DNA of 38,810 bases from a bacterium. Lineage in GTDB: Bacteria; CG2-30-53-67; CG2-30-70-394. The translations under genes were made by a program, and so were the position numbers. Positions 31,954-38,810 of the stretch are shown in pieces; the stretch's first letter is position 1; the number at the start of each line of letters is the position of its first letter. The notes under the pieces were generated by a model. It did no database searches. It had not been told where the DNA came from and was given only the letters and a program-made list of their open reading frames with translations. Location: positions 1 through 38,810 of the forward strand of contig JAJRSX010000147.1 of the NCBI GenBank assembly GCA_024278555.1, written 5' to 3'.

Positions 31954-33397
31954 CCCCTCCAACTCCCCGCGCGATCCGCCGGCGCAGCCAGGCGACACAG
32001 CGGTCGCGGTCCGGGGGCGGCTCCTCCCGCTCCCACCAGCGGCGCAGCTCGGCGAGCAGATCGCCCACCGCCGGCCCCTCCTCCATGCCGAGGGTAAGGA
32101 GGTCGACCCCGCCCACCGGCAGGGGGGGCGGCTCGCCCCAGGTCGGCAGGGTGTCGCGCAGGGGTAGGAGGGTGGCGACGCACCGCTCCCACACGTGCGG
32201 CTGCATGGCCGCGCCGTCGGCCAGGGCGAGGGGCAGCAGGAGGGCGAAGCGCGCCGCCCCCACCCGGCGGTAGAGGCGGCGGTGGAGGTGGGGGGCGTCG
32301 TTCTTCAACAGGTAGAGGTGGCGGCGGACCACCGCCCGCGCCGTCTCCTGCTCCCGCCGCGGCCGGCAGAGGCGGCGGAGCTGGCGGGCGATCATCTCGG
32401 CGCCGACCCGGTCATGGCCGAGGAAGCGGTCGCGCCCCTCTTCGTGCTGGTAACAGAGCGGCTTGGCGAGGTCGTGAGAGAGGGCGAGGTGGCGCAGGAG
32501 CGGATCGCGCGCCAGCGGGGCGCAGGCGACCGTGTGGTCCGTGTCCGCCTCCCCGCTACGCCGGATGCGGCAGTAGCGGCCCTCCTCCATCTCCAGAACG
32601 GCGTAGAGGCAGTGCCAGCTATGCAGGCGGCAGTCGCGGTCGTGGTAGGGGTTCACCTGCGGCTCGGCCGGCATGGCGCCGATCTCCGGGAGGATTACCG
32701 CCAGGACGCCGCTCGCGTCCATCTGCTCCAGGGCCGCCCGTGGCCGCTCCGTCTCCAGCAGCCCCCACCACTCGTGGCCGACCCGCTCGTGCGACAGGTG
32801 GGTGAGGTACGGCGCCCACTGGCGCACCGCCGCCAGGGTCTCCTCGTCGAGGGGGTGGCGGCCGAAGCGGGCGTGAAAGCGAAAGAGGCGGAGGATGCGC
32901 AGGAAGTCCTCTTTGATCCGCGCCGCCGGATCGCCCACGAAGCGGACTCTGCCGGCATCGAGATCGGCGAGGCCGCCCACCGGGTCATAGAGGGTGCCGT
33001 CGAGGTCGGCGTAGAGGGCGTTGATGGTGAAGTCGCGCCGTTGGGCGTCCTCCTCCCACGCCACATCGCCGAAGGCGACCTCCGCGTGGCGACCGAAGGT
33101 GGCCAGCTCCCGGCGCAGGGTGGTGATCTCGAACCCCTCGCCGTCGACGATCGCGGTCACCGTGCCGTGGGCGATGCCGGTGGGCACGGTGCGGATCCGC
33201 GCCCGCTCCAGGGTGGCCGCGGTCGCGTCGGGTGGTGCGTCACAGGCGAGGTCGTCGTCGGCGGGCTCCTGTCCGAGGAGCCGATCGCGCACCCCGCCGC
33301 CGCACAGGCGCGCCGTGAAGCCGGCACCCGCCAGCGCCTCGATGATCCGCGCCAGCCGCTGCCGGCGACGCGGCTCGATCTCCCACGGCCGATCCAT
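31937..33397 (-). CDS. CCA tRNA nucleotidyltransferase / poly(A) polymerase family
   Basis: A 486-residue class II nucleotidyltransferase. The catalytic head has CGGGVRDRLLGQEPADDDLA at about residues 32-51 with the metal-binding acidic residues, followed by FEITTLRRE, RRDFTINALYADLDG and a DPVGGLADL strand, which is the CCA-adding signature. An RNA-binding domain (RILRLFRFHARFGR) follows, then an HD-type region (HLALSHDLAKP). Length exceeds the minimal CCA enzyme and fits the HD-containing bacterial type. The tRNA in this window already encodes CCA, so repair of 3' ends would be the likely use. The ATG at 33397 gives the usual short N-terminal helix. It lies downstream of nadK across a palindrome-rich gap. 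Confidence 0.88.
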   Translation of the reverse strand: MDRPWEIEPRRRQRLARIIEALAGAGFTARLCGGGVRDRLLGQEPADDDLACDAPPDATAATLERARIRTVPTGIAHGTVTAIVDGEGFEITTLRRELATFGRHAEVAFGDVAWEEDAQRRDFTINALYADLDGTLYDPVGGLADLDAGRVRFVGDPAARIKEDFLRILRLFRFHARFGRHPLDEETLAAVRQWAPYLTHLSHERVGHEWWGLLETERPRAALEQMDASGVLAVILPEIGAMPAEPQVNPYHDRDCRLHSWHCLYAVLEMEEGRYCRIRRSGEADTDHTVACAPLARDPLLRHLALSHDLAKPLCYQHEEGRDRFLGHDRVGAEMIARQLRRLCRPRREQETARAVVRRHLYLLKNDAPHLHRRLYRRVGAARFALLLPLALADGAAMQPHVWERCVATLLPLRDTLPTWGEPPPLPVGGVDLLTLGMEEGPAVGDLLAELRRWWEREEPPPDRDRCVAWLRRRIARGVGGDEATP

Positions 33398-33731
33398 CCG
33401 ACCATCTCACCCTGTCGACCGTAGCCGTGCAAGCCCAACAGGCCGTCCCACTATCGTCGGGTGGGGCCTCGCGCAGAGACGCAATGGGGCGTCTCCGCAG
33501 GGTGCGCCAGGGGCAGGCCGGGCAGCGAGCCGGACGCGGGGCAGGGAGGTCGGGCCCACCGGAGAACCGCCGGGTACGCAGAGGAGAGGCAGACCGGAGG
33601 GGACGGTGGAGAGCCGCCTCCACCGTCCCCTCACCCGGCTTCGTGCCGACCCTCGACGATCTCCGCTCTCCCGGGGAGAGAGGCGCATGACCATGCGCAA
33701 CACGACCCCGTGGCGCCGTCGCCCGCCGGGT
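33398..33731. other. Intergenic region with four consecutive perfect palindromes
   Basis: Reading left to right: GAGACGC-aatggg-GCGTCTC (33476-33495), GAGGGGACGGTGGAG with its exact 15-base complement (33597-33632, loop of six), CTCTCCCCGGGGAGAG-like (33666-33680), and GCGCATG-ac-CATGCGC (33683-33698). The 15-bp hairpin lies 100 bases past the nadK stop and may end or stabilise the long leftward operon transcript, but no T-run accompanies it. No gene was found in this stretch. Confidence 0.55.
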
Positions 33732-34628
33732 TTACCGTCGCCCACGCAGGTCGCCGCCCCAGCCGAGTTTGGCGCGGAGGACCGCGTAGTAGTCGTAGGC
33801 GGGGTCGTGGATGAGGCGGACGTGGTGGGGGGAGCGGCGGATGGTGATCCGGTCGCCGGTCTGCAGACGGATCCCCTCCTGGCCGTCGAGGGTGAGGTGG
33901 AGGTCCTGGTGGTCGGCGCGCAGGGTGATCGCCACGGTGGCGCCGGCGGAGATGACCAGGGGGCGGTGGGTGAGGGTGTGGGGGCAGATGGGGACGACGG
34001 CGAGACAGTCGAGCCCCGGGGTGAGGATCGGGCCGCCGGCGGCCATGCAGTAGGCGGTGGAGCCGGTGGGGGTGGCGAGGATGAGGCCGTCGGCGCGGAA
34101 GGTGGTGAGGGGGCGGCCGTCGACCGCCACGTCGATGGAGACGACCCGGGCGATCGCCCCCTTGTTGATCACCGCATCGTTGAGGCAGTGGTGGCGGGCG
34201 ATGACCTTGTCGTCGCGCACCACCTCGCTGGTGAGCAGGAGCCGCCGGTCGATCCGCATCTCGCCCGCAAACAGGTGGGTGAGGGCGGCGCGGGCCTCCG
34301 GAAAGGGGGTACCGGTGAGGAAGCCGAGGGAGCCGAGGTTGATCCCGAGGACCGGGATGTCGCCGTCCGCCGCCTCCCGCGCCGCCCCCAGGAGGGTGCC
34401 GTCGCCGCCGAGGACGAGGATGAGGTCGCTCTTCTCGAACAGCTCCGCCCGCGGTGCGGCGGGGATCGACGGGAAGAGGGGGGCGACGCCCCGCTCCACG
34501 AGGACCGAGCGGCCCTGGTGCTGGATCCAGATGAGGAGGTCGGTGACCTGGCGGCCGAACTCCGCCTGCGGCTTGCAGATCACCCCGATCCGCTTCACTG
34601 CCAGACCGCTGTCGGTTTGGTGGCTCAC
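33732..34628 (-). CDS. nadK: NAD kinase
   Basis: A 298-residue cytoplasmic enzyme that phosphorylates NAD to NADP. GGDGT, the phosphate-donor motif, is at residues 74-78, and the second conserved stretch LILATPTGSTAYCMAAGGPI lies near 178, followed by PICPHTLTHRPLV. The start is GTG at 34628, whose last two bases are part of the tlyA stop (GTGA), so translation is coupled. The N-terminus has about ten extra residues before the first strand (VKRIGVICKP). It is the last gene of the xseB-ispA-dxs-tlyA-nadK series. Confidence 0.94.
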   Translation of the reverse strand: MSHQTDSGLAVKRIGVICKPQAEFGRQVTDLLIWIQHQGRSVLVERGVAPLFPSIPAAPRAELFEKSDLILVLGGDGTLLGAAREAADGDIPVLGINLGSLGFLTGTPFPEARAALTHLFAGEMRIDRRLLLTSEVVRDDKVIARHHCLNDAVINKGAIARVVSIDVAVDGRPLTTFRADGLILATPTGSTAYCMAAGGPILTPGLDCLAVVPICPHTLTHRPLVISAGATVAITLRADHQDLHLTLDGQEGIRLQTGDRITIRRSPHHVRLIHDPAYDYYAVLRAKLGWGGDLRGRR

Positions 34629-35371
34629 CGTGGCGTCCCCCCATCGCGGCGCGCCGCCATCAGCGCCTCCAGGTTGCCCTTGGGGCCGCGGATCGGCGCG
34701 TCCATGGAGCCGACGATACGGAGGCCCAGATCGGCGGTCAATCGAAGGACCCGGTCGATCGCCGTCCTCCGCGCCGCCGGATCACGGACCACGCCGCCCC
34801 TGCCCACCTCCCCCTTGTTTGCCTCGAACTGCGGTTTGATCAGGGCCACCAGCCAGCCCCCCGGGGCCAGAAGGTCCACGAGGTGGGGGAGGACGCGGGT
34901 GAGGGCGATAAAGGCGAGGTCGCAGGTGATGCCGTCGTAGCGGCGGGCACGGAGCGCCTCGGGCAGGCGCAGGACATGGGTGCGCTCATGGACCTCGACC
35001 CGCGGGTCTCGGCGCAGGGGCCAGGCGAGCTGGCCGTAGCCCACGTCCACCGCCACCACCCGCTCGGCGCCGTGTTGCAGGAGGCAGTCGGTGAAGCCGC
35101 CGGTGGAGGCGCCGGCGTCGAGCCAAATGCCGGTGGGGCGGATCTCGAACCGCGCCAGTGCCCCGGCGAGCTTCACCCCGCCGCGGCTCACGTACGGGTG
35201 GTGGTGGCCGCGCAGGCGCAGGAGGTCGTCGTCGTTCACCGGGGTGGCCGGCTTGTCCACCGGCCGGTCGTTCACCAGGACCCGGCCGGCGCGGATGAGC
35301 CGTTCGGCGAGGGGTTGGTCCGCCGCCAGCCCGGCCTCAACGAGGGCGTGGTCAAGACGGGAGCGGGCCAT
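34625..35371 (-). CDS. tlyA: TlyA family RNA methyltransferase
   Basis: A 248-residue protein with an N-terminal S4 RNA-binding domain (residues 1-65; LDHALVEAGL, RAGRVLVNDRPVDKP) and a Rossmann methyltransferase domain that starts at YVSRGGVKLAGAL and carries the SAM motif LDAGASTGGFTDCLLQHGA near residue 85. TlyA proteins 2'-O-methylate rRNA (C1920 of 23S, sometimes C1409 of 16S); older annotations call them hemolysins. LIKPQFEANKGEVGRGGVV near 170 is the conserved catalytic strand region. The ATG at 35371 lacks a good Shine-Dalgarno. It lies 89 bases after dxs, with a short direct repeat (CAGCCTTCAGC, about 35380-35406) in between. Confidence 0.93.
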   Translation of the reverse strand: MARSRLDHALVEAGLAADQPLAERLIRAGRVLVNDRPVDKPATPVNDDDLLRLRGHHHPYVSRGGVKLAGALARFEIRPTGIWLDAGASTGGFTDCLLQHGAERVVAVDVGYGQLAWPLRRDPRVEVHERTHVLRLPEALRARRYDGITCDLAFIALTRVLPHLVDLLAPGGWLVALIKPQFEANKGEVGRGGVVRDPAARRTAIDRVLRLTADLGLRIVGSMDAPIRGPKGNLEALMAARRDGGTPR

Positions 35372-35460
35372 GGGGGCGTTCAGCCTTCAGCAAACAGCCT
35401 TCAGCGAACAGAGGATCAGTGAAAACGGTGACTGTCGAGATATCCGGTCGTTGAACGCTC

Positions 35461-37368
35461 TTAGGGTTTCACCACCGCGGCGCTGCCGGCATGGACGAAG
35501 GTGGCGGTCTGGCGGGCGATCGACTCGGCGTCGAGGCCGACCTCCGCGAGGAGGGCCTCGCGCGGGCCGTGGGAGATGAAGCGGTCCGGGAGGCCGAGGC
35601 GCAGCAGCGCGACGTCGGTGCGCTGGGCGTCGGCGAGCACCTCGGCGATCGCCGAGCCGACACCGCCGGCGAGCTGCCCCTCCTCGACAGTGACGAGGCG
35701 GCCGGTGGCGGCCCCGGCGGCGAGGATGGCGTCGGTGTCCAGCGGCTTGGCGAAGCGGAGGTTGACCACCGCCGCGTCGATGCCGTCGAGGGCGAGCAGC
35801 CGGGCGGCGGCCAGCGCCGGGGCGACCATGGTGCCGAGGGCAAGCAGGCACACGTCGGCGCCGTCGCGCAGGGTCTCGGCGCGGCCGATCTCCAGGGGGT
35901 GGGGGGCGCCGTCGAGGGGGACGCCGAGGCCGGCGCCGCGCGGGTAGCGCAGGGCCGCCGGGGTGTCGAGGGCGAGGCAGGTGGCGACCATGTGGCGCAG
36001 CTCCTGCTCGTCCTTCGGCGCCATCACCACGAAGTTGGGGATCGGCCGCAGAAAGGCGAGGTCGAAGACGCCGTGGTGGGTGGGGCCGTCCTTGCCCACC
36101 AGACCGGCGCGGTCGAGGGCGAAGGTGACCGGCAGCCTTTGCAGGGCGACGTCGTGGATGAGCTGGTCGTAGGCGCGCTGGAGGAAGGTGGAGTAGATCG
36201 CCGCTACCGGCCTGAGGCCGTCGGCGGCGAGCCCGGCGGCGAAGGTGGCGGCGTGCTGCTCGGCGATGCCGACATCGAAGAAGCGGTCCGGGAAGCGGCG
36301 GGCGAACTCGGTCAGACCGGTCCCCGAGACCATGGCGGCGGTGATCGCGACGATCCGCTTGTCCTTCTCCGCCAGCTCCACCAGGGTGTCGCCGAAGACC
36401 CGCATGTAGGTGAGTGGCGGCGTGGCGCCGGTGCCGTTGCTGCGCGGCTTGCCGGTGTCGATGTGGTACGGCCCGAGGCCGTGCCACTTGGCCGGGTCCT
36501 TCTCGGCGAAGTGGTACCCCTTGCCCTTCTGGGTCGCACAGTGGACGAGGACCGGCCGCTTGAGCTTGGCGGCGCGCTGGAAGGCCTCGATGAGGCTCTT
36601 GATGTCGTGGCCCTTGATCGGGCCGATGTAGGCGAAGCCGAGCTCCTCGAAGAGCATGCCCGGGAGGATCGCCTGCTTCAGGCCGTCCTCCACCCCCTTG
36701 GCCGCCCGCAGCATCGGTTCGCCCACCCCGGGCAGGCGGTTGAGGAGCCGCTCGACGAAGCCGCGCAGGGCCAGGTAGGTGTCGCCGGCGAGGTGGCGCG
36801 ACAGGTAGGCGGAGAGCGCCCCGACGTTCGGGGCGATGGAGAACTCGTTATCGTTGAGGACGACGATGAGGTCCTTGGCGAGGCCGCCGCCGTGGTTCAT
36901 CGCCTCGAAGGCGAGGCCGGCGGTCATCGCGCCGTCGCCGATCACCGCGATCGTCTTGTGGTGCTCACCCTTGAGGTCGCGCGCCGCCGCCAGCCCGAGG
37001 ACGGCAGAGACCGAGGTGCCGGCGTGGCCGGCGCCGAAGGGGTCGTGAGGCGACTCGTCGCGGCGGGTGAAGCCGGAGATGCCACCCGCCTGGCGCAGGG
37101 TCTCGAAGGCGTCACGGCGGCCGGTGAGGAGCTTGTGGACGTACGCCTGGTGGCTCACGTCCCAGACGATCCGGTCGGTGGGGGAGTCGAAGCAGTAGTG
37201 CAGCGCCAGGGTGAGCTCGACCACCCCGAGGTTGGCGCCTACGTGGCCGCCGTTGACCGAGCACACCTCGATGAGCCGTTCGCGGATCTCCGCGGCGAGG
37301 GCGGTGAGCTCGGTGCACGAGAGGGACTTCAGCTCCGCCGGGGAGTCGATGTGATCGAGGAGAGACAT
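35461..37368 (-). CDS. dxs: 1-deoxy-D-xylulose-5-phosphate synthase
   Basis: A 635-residue thiamine-diphosphate enzyme that joins pyruvate and glyceraldehyde 3-phosphate, the first and controlling step of the MEP isoprenoid pathway. The TPP-binding motif GDGAMTAGLAFEAMNHGG lies near residue 150 and is followed by LNDNEFSIAPNVGALSAYLS. The transketolase-like middle domain has DVGIAEQHAATFAAGLA with the catalytic Glu, and DRAGLVGKDGPTHHGVFD follows. Length is standard. ATG 37368 gives the normal start (MSLLDHIDSP); the frame is open 21 codons further but without homology. It follows the ispA homologue by 66 bases and probably shares its transcript. Confidence 0.96.
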   Translation of the reverse strand: MSLLDHIDSPAELKSLSCTELTALAAEIRERLIEVCSVNGGHVGANLGVVELTLALHYCFDSPTDRIVWDVSHQAYVHKLLTGRRDAFETLRQAGGISGFTRRDESPHDPFGAGHAGTSVSAVLGLAAARDLKGEHHKTIAVIGDGAMTAGLAFEAMNHGGGLAKDLIVVLNDNEFSIAPNVGALSAYLSRHLAGDTYLALRGFVERLLNRLPGVGEPMLRAAKGVEDGLKQAILPGMLFEELGFAYIGPIKGHDIKSLIEAFQRAAKLKRPVLVHCATQKGKGYHFAEKDPAKWHGLGPYHIDTGKPRSNGTGATPPLTYMRVFGDTLVELAEKDKRIVAITAAMVSGTGLTEFARRFPDRFFDVGIAEQHAATFAAGLAADGLRPVAAIYSTFLQRAYDQLIHDVALQRLPVTFALDRAGLVGKDGPTHHGVFDLAFLRPIPNFVVMAPKDEQELRHMVATCLALDTPAALRYPRGAGLGVPLDGAPHPLEIGRAETLRDGADVCLLALGTMVAPALAAARLLALDGIDAAVVNLRFAKPLDTDAILAAGAATGRLVTVEEGQLAGGVGSAIAEVLADAQRTDVALLRLGLPDRFISHGPREALLAEVGLDAESIARQTATFVHAGSAAVVKP

Positions 37369-37434
37369 GAGAAAAGGGCCGCAGGTTCCGGCGGCGGCGC
37401 AGGATACACGCACCGGCGGCTCAGTGCGCACCTG

Positions 37435-38253
37435 TCAGCCAGGTTCCACCAGGTATCGCGGCAACGCACGCAGGGGGTCGGCGGCGGTGTCGAAGGGGGC
37501 GAGGTCGGCGATCGCCCGCTCGATCAGGTCGTCCGCGAGGTCGTGGGCCGCCGAGGCCCCCATGACGAGGGTGTACGACGGCCGTGGTGGGGTACCCGTC
37601 GCTTCGTGCTCGGCGTGCAGGTCGGCGGCGATCGCCGCCGCGAGGCCGGCGTGGTGGCCGTAACGGGTGATCGCCTCCACCGCCGCGTCGTCGCCGCCGG
37701 CGACGAGGGCGCCGATGCGCACCGCCGTGGTCAGCCAGGTGCCCTCGGTGTGGGTGTGGATGAACTCCAGCTCGGGCACGGTCGGGGCCCCGTCGGGGGG
37801 TGCGAGGTGCGCCGCCGCGATCCCCGCTGCCGCGCCGCCGCAGCCGACGCAGCGGGCGAGGTCGTGGAGGGCGGCGAGGTGGGCCTCCGCGTCGCCGGGG
37901 GGGCGGGAGTCGGCGAGGAGCTCAAAGGCGAGGGCGAGGAGGGCATCCTCCGCCAATGCCGCCAGCCGTGCGTCGATCGGTTCGGCCGCCGGAACACGGC
38001 GGTGTGCGGTCCACGCCATCTCCACCGCCGCCGCCGCCCCGAGGCAGCCGGGGCCGTCGCCCCCGGCAGCCTCGGCCGCGGCGACCACGAAAATTGGGTG
38101 GATGCGGTCGCCCGGGGCGAGGAGCTGTCGCTCCATCGCTGCGAACAGGGGCTGCGGGTGGCCGTGGGGGAGGTGGGCGCGTAACGCCTCCTCCACCCAG
38201 TCGCGGCGGCTGTCGAGGTAGGCGGCGAGGGCCACCTGGGGGGCGTCGCTCAT
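37435..38253 (-). CDS. IspA-like polyprenyl synthetase homologue without catalytic Asp-rich motifs
   Basis: A 272-residue protein that aligns along its length with farnesyl diphosphate synthases: IHPIFVVAAAEAAGG (51-65) to their RLRPFLVYATGE region, LAEDALLALAFELLA (100-114) to LAGDALQTLAF, VPELEFIHTHTEGTWLTTAVRIGALVAGG (159-187, shown in parts) to the KTG helix, and RPSYTLVMG (224-232) to KPTYPALLG. Yet every catalytic feature is altered: the KRLRP lysine/arginines read DRIHP, the first DDxx(xx)D is replaced by TAHRRVPAAE (82-91), KTG becomes TEG, and the second DDxxD reads AADLHAE (209-215). It should not bind the Mg-diphosphate substrates normally. It sits exactly where ispA is expected, with ATGA coupling to xseB, so it is expressed and intact. 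A regulatory or structural role is possible. Confidence 0.8.
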   Translation of the reverse strand: MSDAPQVALAAYLDSRRDWVEEALRAHLPHGHPQPLFAAMERQLLAPGDRIHPIFVVAAAEAAGGDGPGCLGAAAAVEMAWTAHRRVPAAEPIDARLAALAEDALLALAFELLADSRPPGDAEAHLAALHDLARCVGCGGAAAGIAAAHLAPPDGAPTVPELEFIHTHTEGTWLTTAVRIGALVAGGDDAAVEAITRYGHHAGLAAAIAADLHAEHEATGTPPRPSYTLVMGASAAHDLADDLIERAIADLAPFDTAADPLRALPRYLVEPG

Positions 38254-38480
38254 CCCTCGAGATCCAGCTCCACTGTGGTGTCGTCACCATCGGCGGCGAC
38301 GAGACGCTCCACCCGCCGCTCCGCCTCCTCCAGGCGGTGGCTGCACCGCTTCACCAGCCCGACCCCCTCCTCGAAGAGGGTGAGCGACTCCTCCAGGGGC
38401 AGCTCGTCACCCTCCAGACGGGAGACGATCGACTCCAGGCGGGCAAGGGACTTCTCGAAGGTCTCGGGTTTCGTCGCCAT
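38250..38480 (-). CDS. xseB: Exodeoxyribonuclease VII small subunit
   Basis: A 76-residue helical protein, the small subunit of exonuclease VII, several copies of which bind the large subunit XseA and allow degradation of single-stranded DNA. The family pattern TFEKSLARLESIVSRLEGDE then LPLEESLTLFEEGVGLVKRC is complete. ATG 38480 has GGAGG five bases upstream; the longer frame to 38534 has no homology. Its stop overlaps the ispA start (ATGA). It is the first gene of the leftward operon. xseA is not next to it in the window. Confidence 0.95.
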   Translation of the reverse strand: MATKPETFEKSLARLESIVSRLEGDELPLEESLTLFEEGVGLVKRCSHRLEEAERRVERLVAADGDDTTVELDLEG

Positions 38481-38810
38481 CGATGCCTCCAGGATAGGGG
38501 GGGCAGTATCCGGCCGCCGGTAAATCACGGTCAAGGCGAGGGCTTTTCCCCATAATCGTCGGCTCCCTCTGCTGCCCTTCCATGAGGAGGCCGCTCCCTG
38601 TCAACACCGTGGAGGCCGGGTGGCGGGATACCGGAGGGGGAGACGAGATGCGCGACCGCGCAGCGAGTAGTCCCCCGAGAAGGAAAAGAACTTCTCCTCC
38701 GTCGCCATACTGGGGACCGTGTGGGCAACCGCAGCGCGGTTGTCCAAGCGGCGGGGGGCAAGGCCTTCGGACTTGTCCCAGGAGGCGGTGGGCAAGGGGT
38801 GGGCGGCTTG
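38481..38810. other. Intergenic right end, no gene recognised
   Basis: This stretch holds the promoter side of the xseB operon but no clear promoter was found. Two hairpins are visible: GAGAAG...CTTCTC (about 38670-38693) and CAACCGC-agc-GCGGTTG (38726-38742). Short open frames exist on both strands but show no recognisable protein and no good ribosome binding site. The sequence is cut at 38810. Confidence 0.4.

Noticed and set aside
38601-38795. A 64-codon - strand frame at the right end
   Set aside because: No ribosome binding site, Arg/Pro-rich content and no recognisable family.

Overview
The window is a GC-rich (by eye close to 70%) bacterial chromosome segment with about 38 protein genes, one tRNA and an unusually dense set of structured intergenic repeats. 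Gram-negative proteobacterial traits include a PEP-CTERM secreted protein, a sigma-54 promoter, a DUF3106/ECF sigma cluster, a DUF3683-type FAD/Fe-S oxidase, YceH and intergenic repeats of the TAGGAG type. The order xseB-ispA-dxs-tlyA-nadK and the use of SMC, UppP and a Gx-type transporter are more like deep-branching proteobacteria than enterics. I cannot place the organism further.

Layout, left to right. 1-510: stub of an IS110-type transposase and a dispersed repeat. 511-2397 (-): long-chain acyl-CoA synthetase. 2799-4518 (+): ECF sigma factor, anti-sigma factor, a small secreted protein and a DUF3106 gene broken by an in-frame TAG. 4738-13463 (+): PPi-dependent phosphofructokinase, UppP, FtsK and SMC, separated by repeat-filled gaps. 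13516-16305: degenerate nuclease-fold protein and ArfB (+), then rhodanese-like protein, acyl-CoA thioesterase and RimI (-). 16515-20249 (+): a mini-ORF, a Gx transporter, a sigma-54 promoter with paired upstream sites driving a PEP-CTERM protein, and a Nudix-MutY fusion. 20265-23382: small conserved-looking protein (-), radical SAM protein, VapBC and a THUMP rRNA methyltransferase (+). 23511-28917 (+): giant DUF3683 FAD/Fe-S oxidase with a small partner, a MITE-like element, and an MntA/HepT module. 28946-31953: TSUP transporter (-), tRNA-Arg(UCG), YceH (+), nitrilase-family amidase (-) and a small gene (-). 31937-38480 (-): CCA/poly(A) polymerase-type nucleotidyltransferase, then NAD kinase, TlyA, Dxs, an IspA homologue and XseB, which form a compact operon transcribed leftward.

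How they connect. Dxs (first step of isoprenoid synthesis) and UppP (recycling of the C55 lipid carrier) belong to one metabolic theme. The gene that should supply farnesyl diphosphate between them, ispA, has lost both Asp-rich catalytic motifs. FtsK and SMC serve chromosome segregation. RimI, ArfB, the THUMP methyltransferase, TlyA and the CCA enzyme serve translation. MutY/Nudix and XseB serve DNA and nucleotide repair.

Most notable: (1) the non-catalytic-looking IspA in its normal operon position; (2) the CoA-pyrophosphatase-like Nudix domain fused to MutY; (3) a textbook sigma-54 promoter preceded by two identical dyad sites upstream of the PEP-CTERM gene; (4) the DUF3106 gene with an internal amber codon; (5) several structured repeat families whose edges often coincide with TAG stop codons of neighbouring genes. 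All calls are from reading the sequence; no database search was run.
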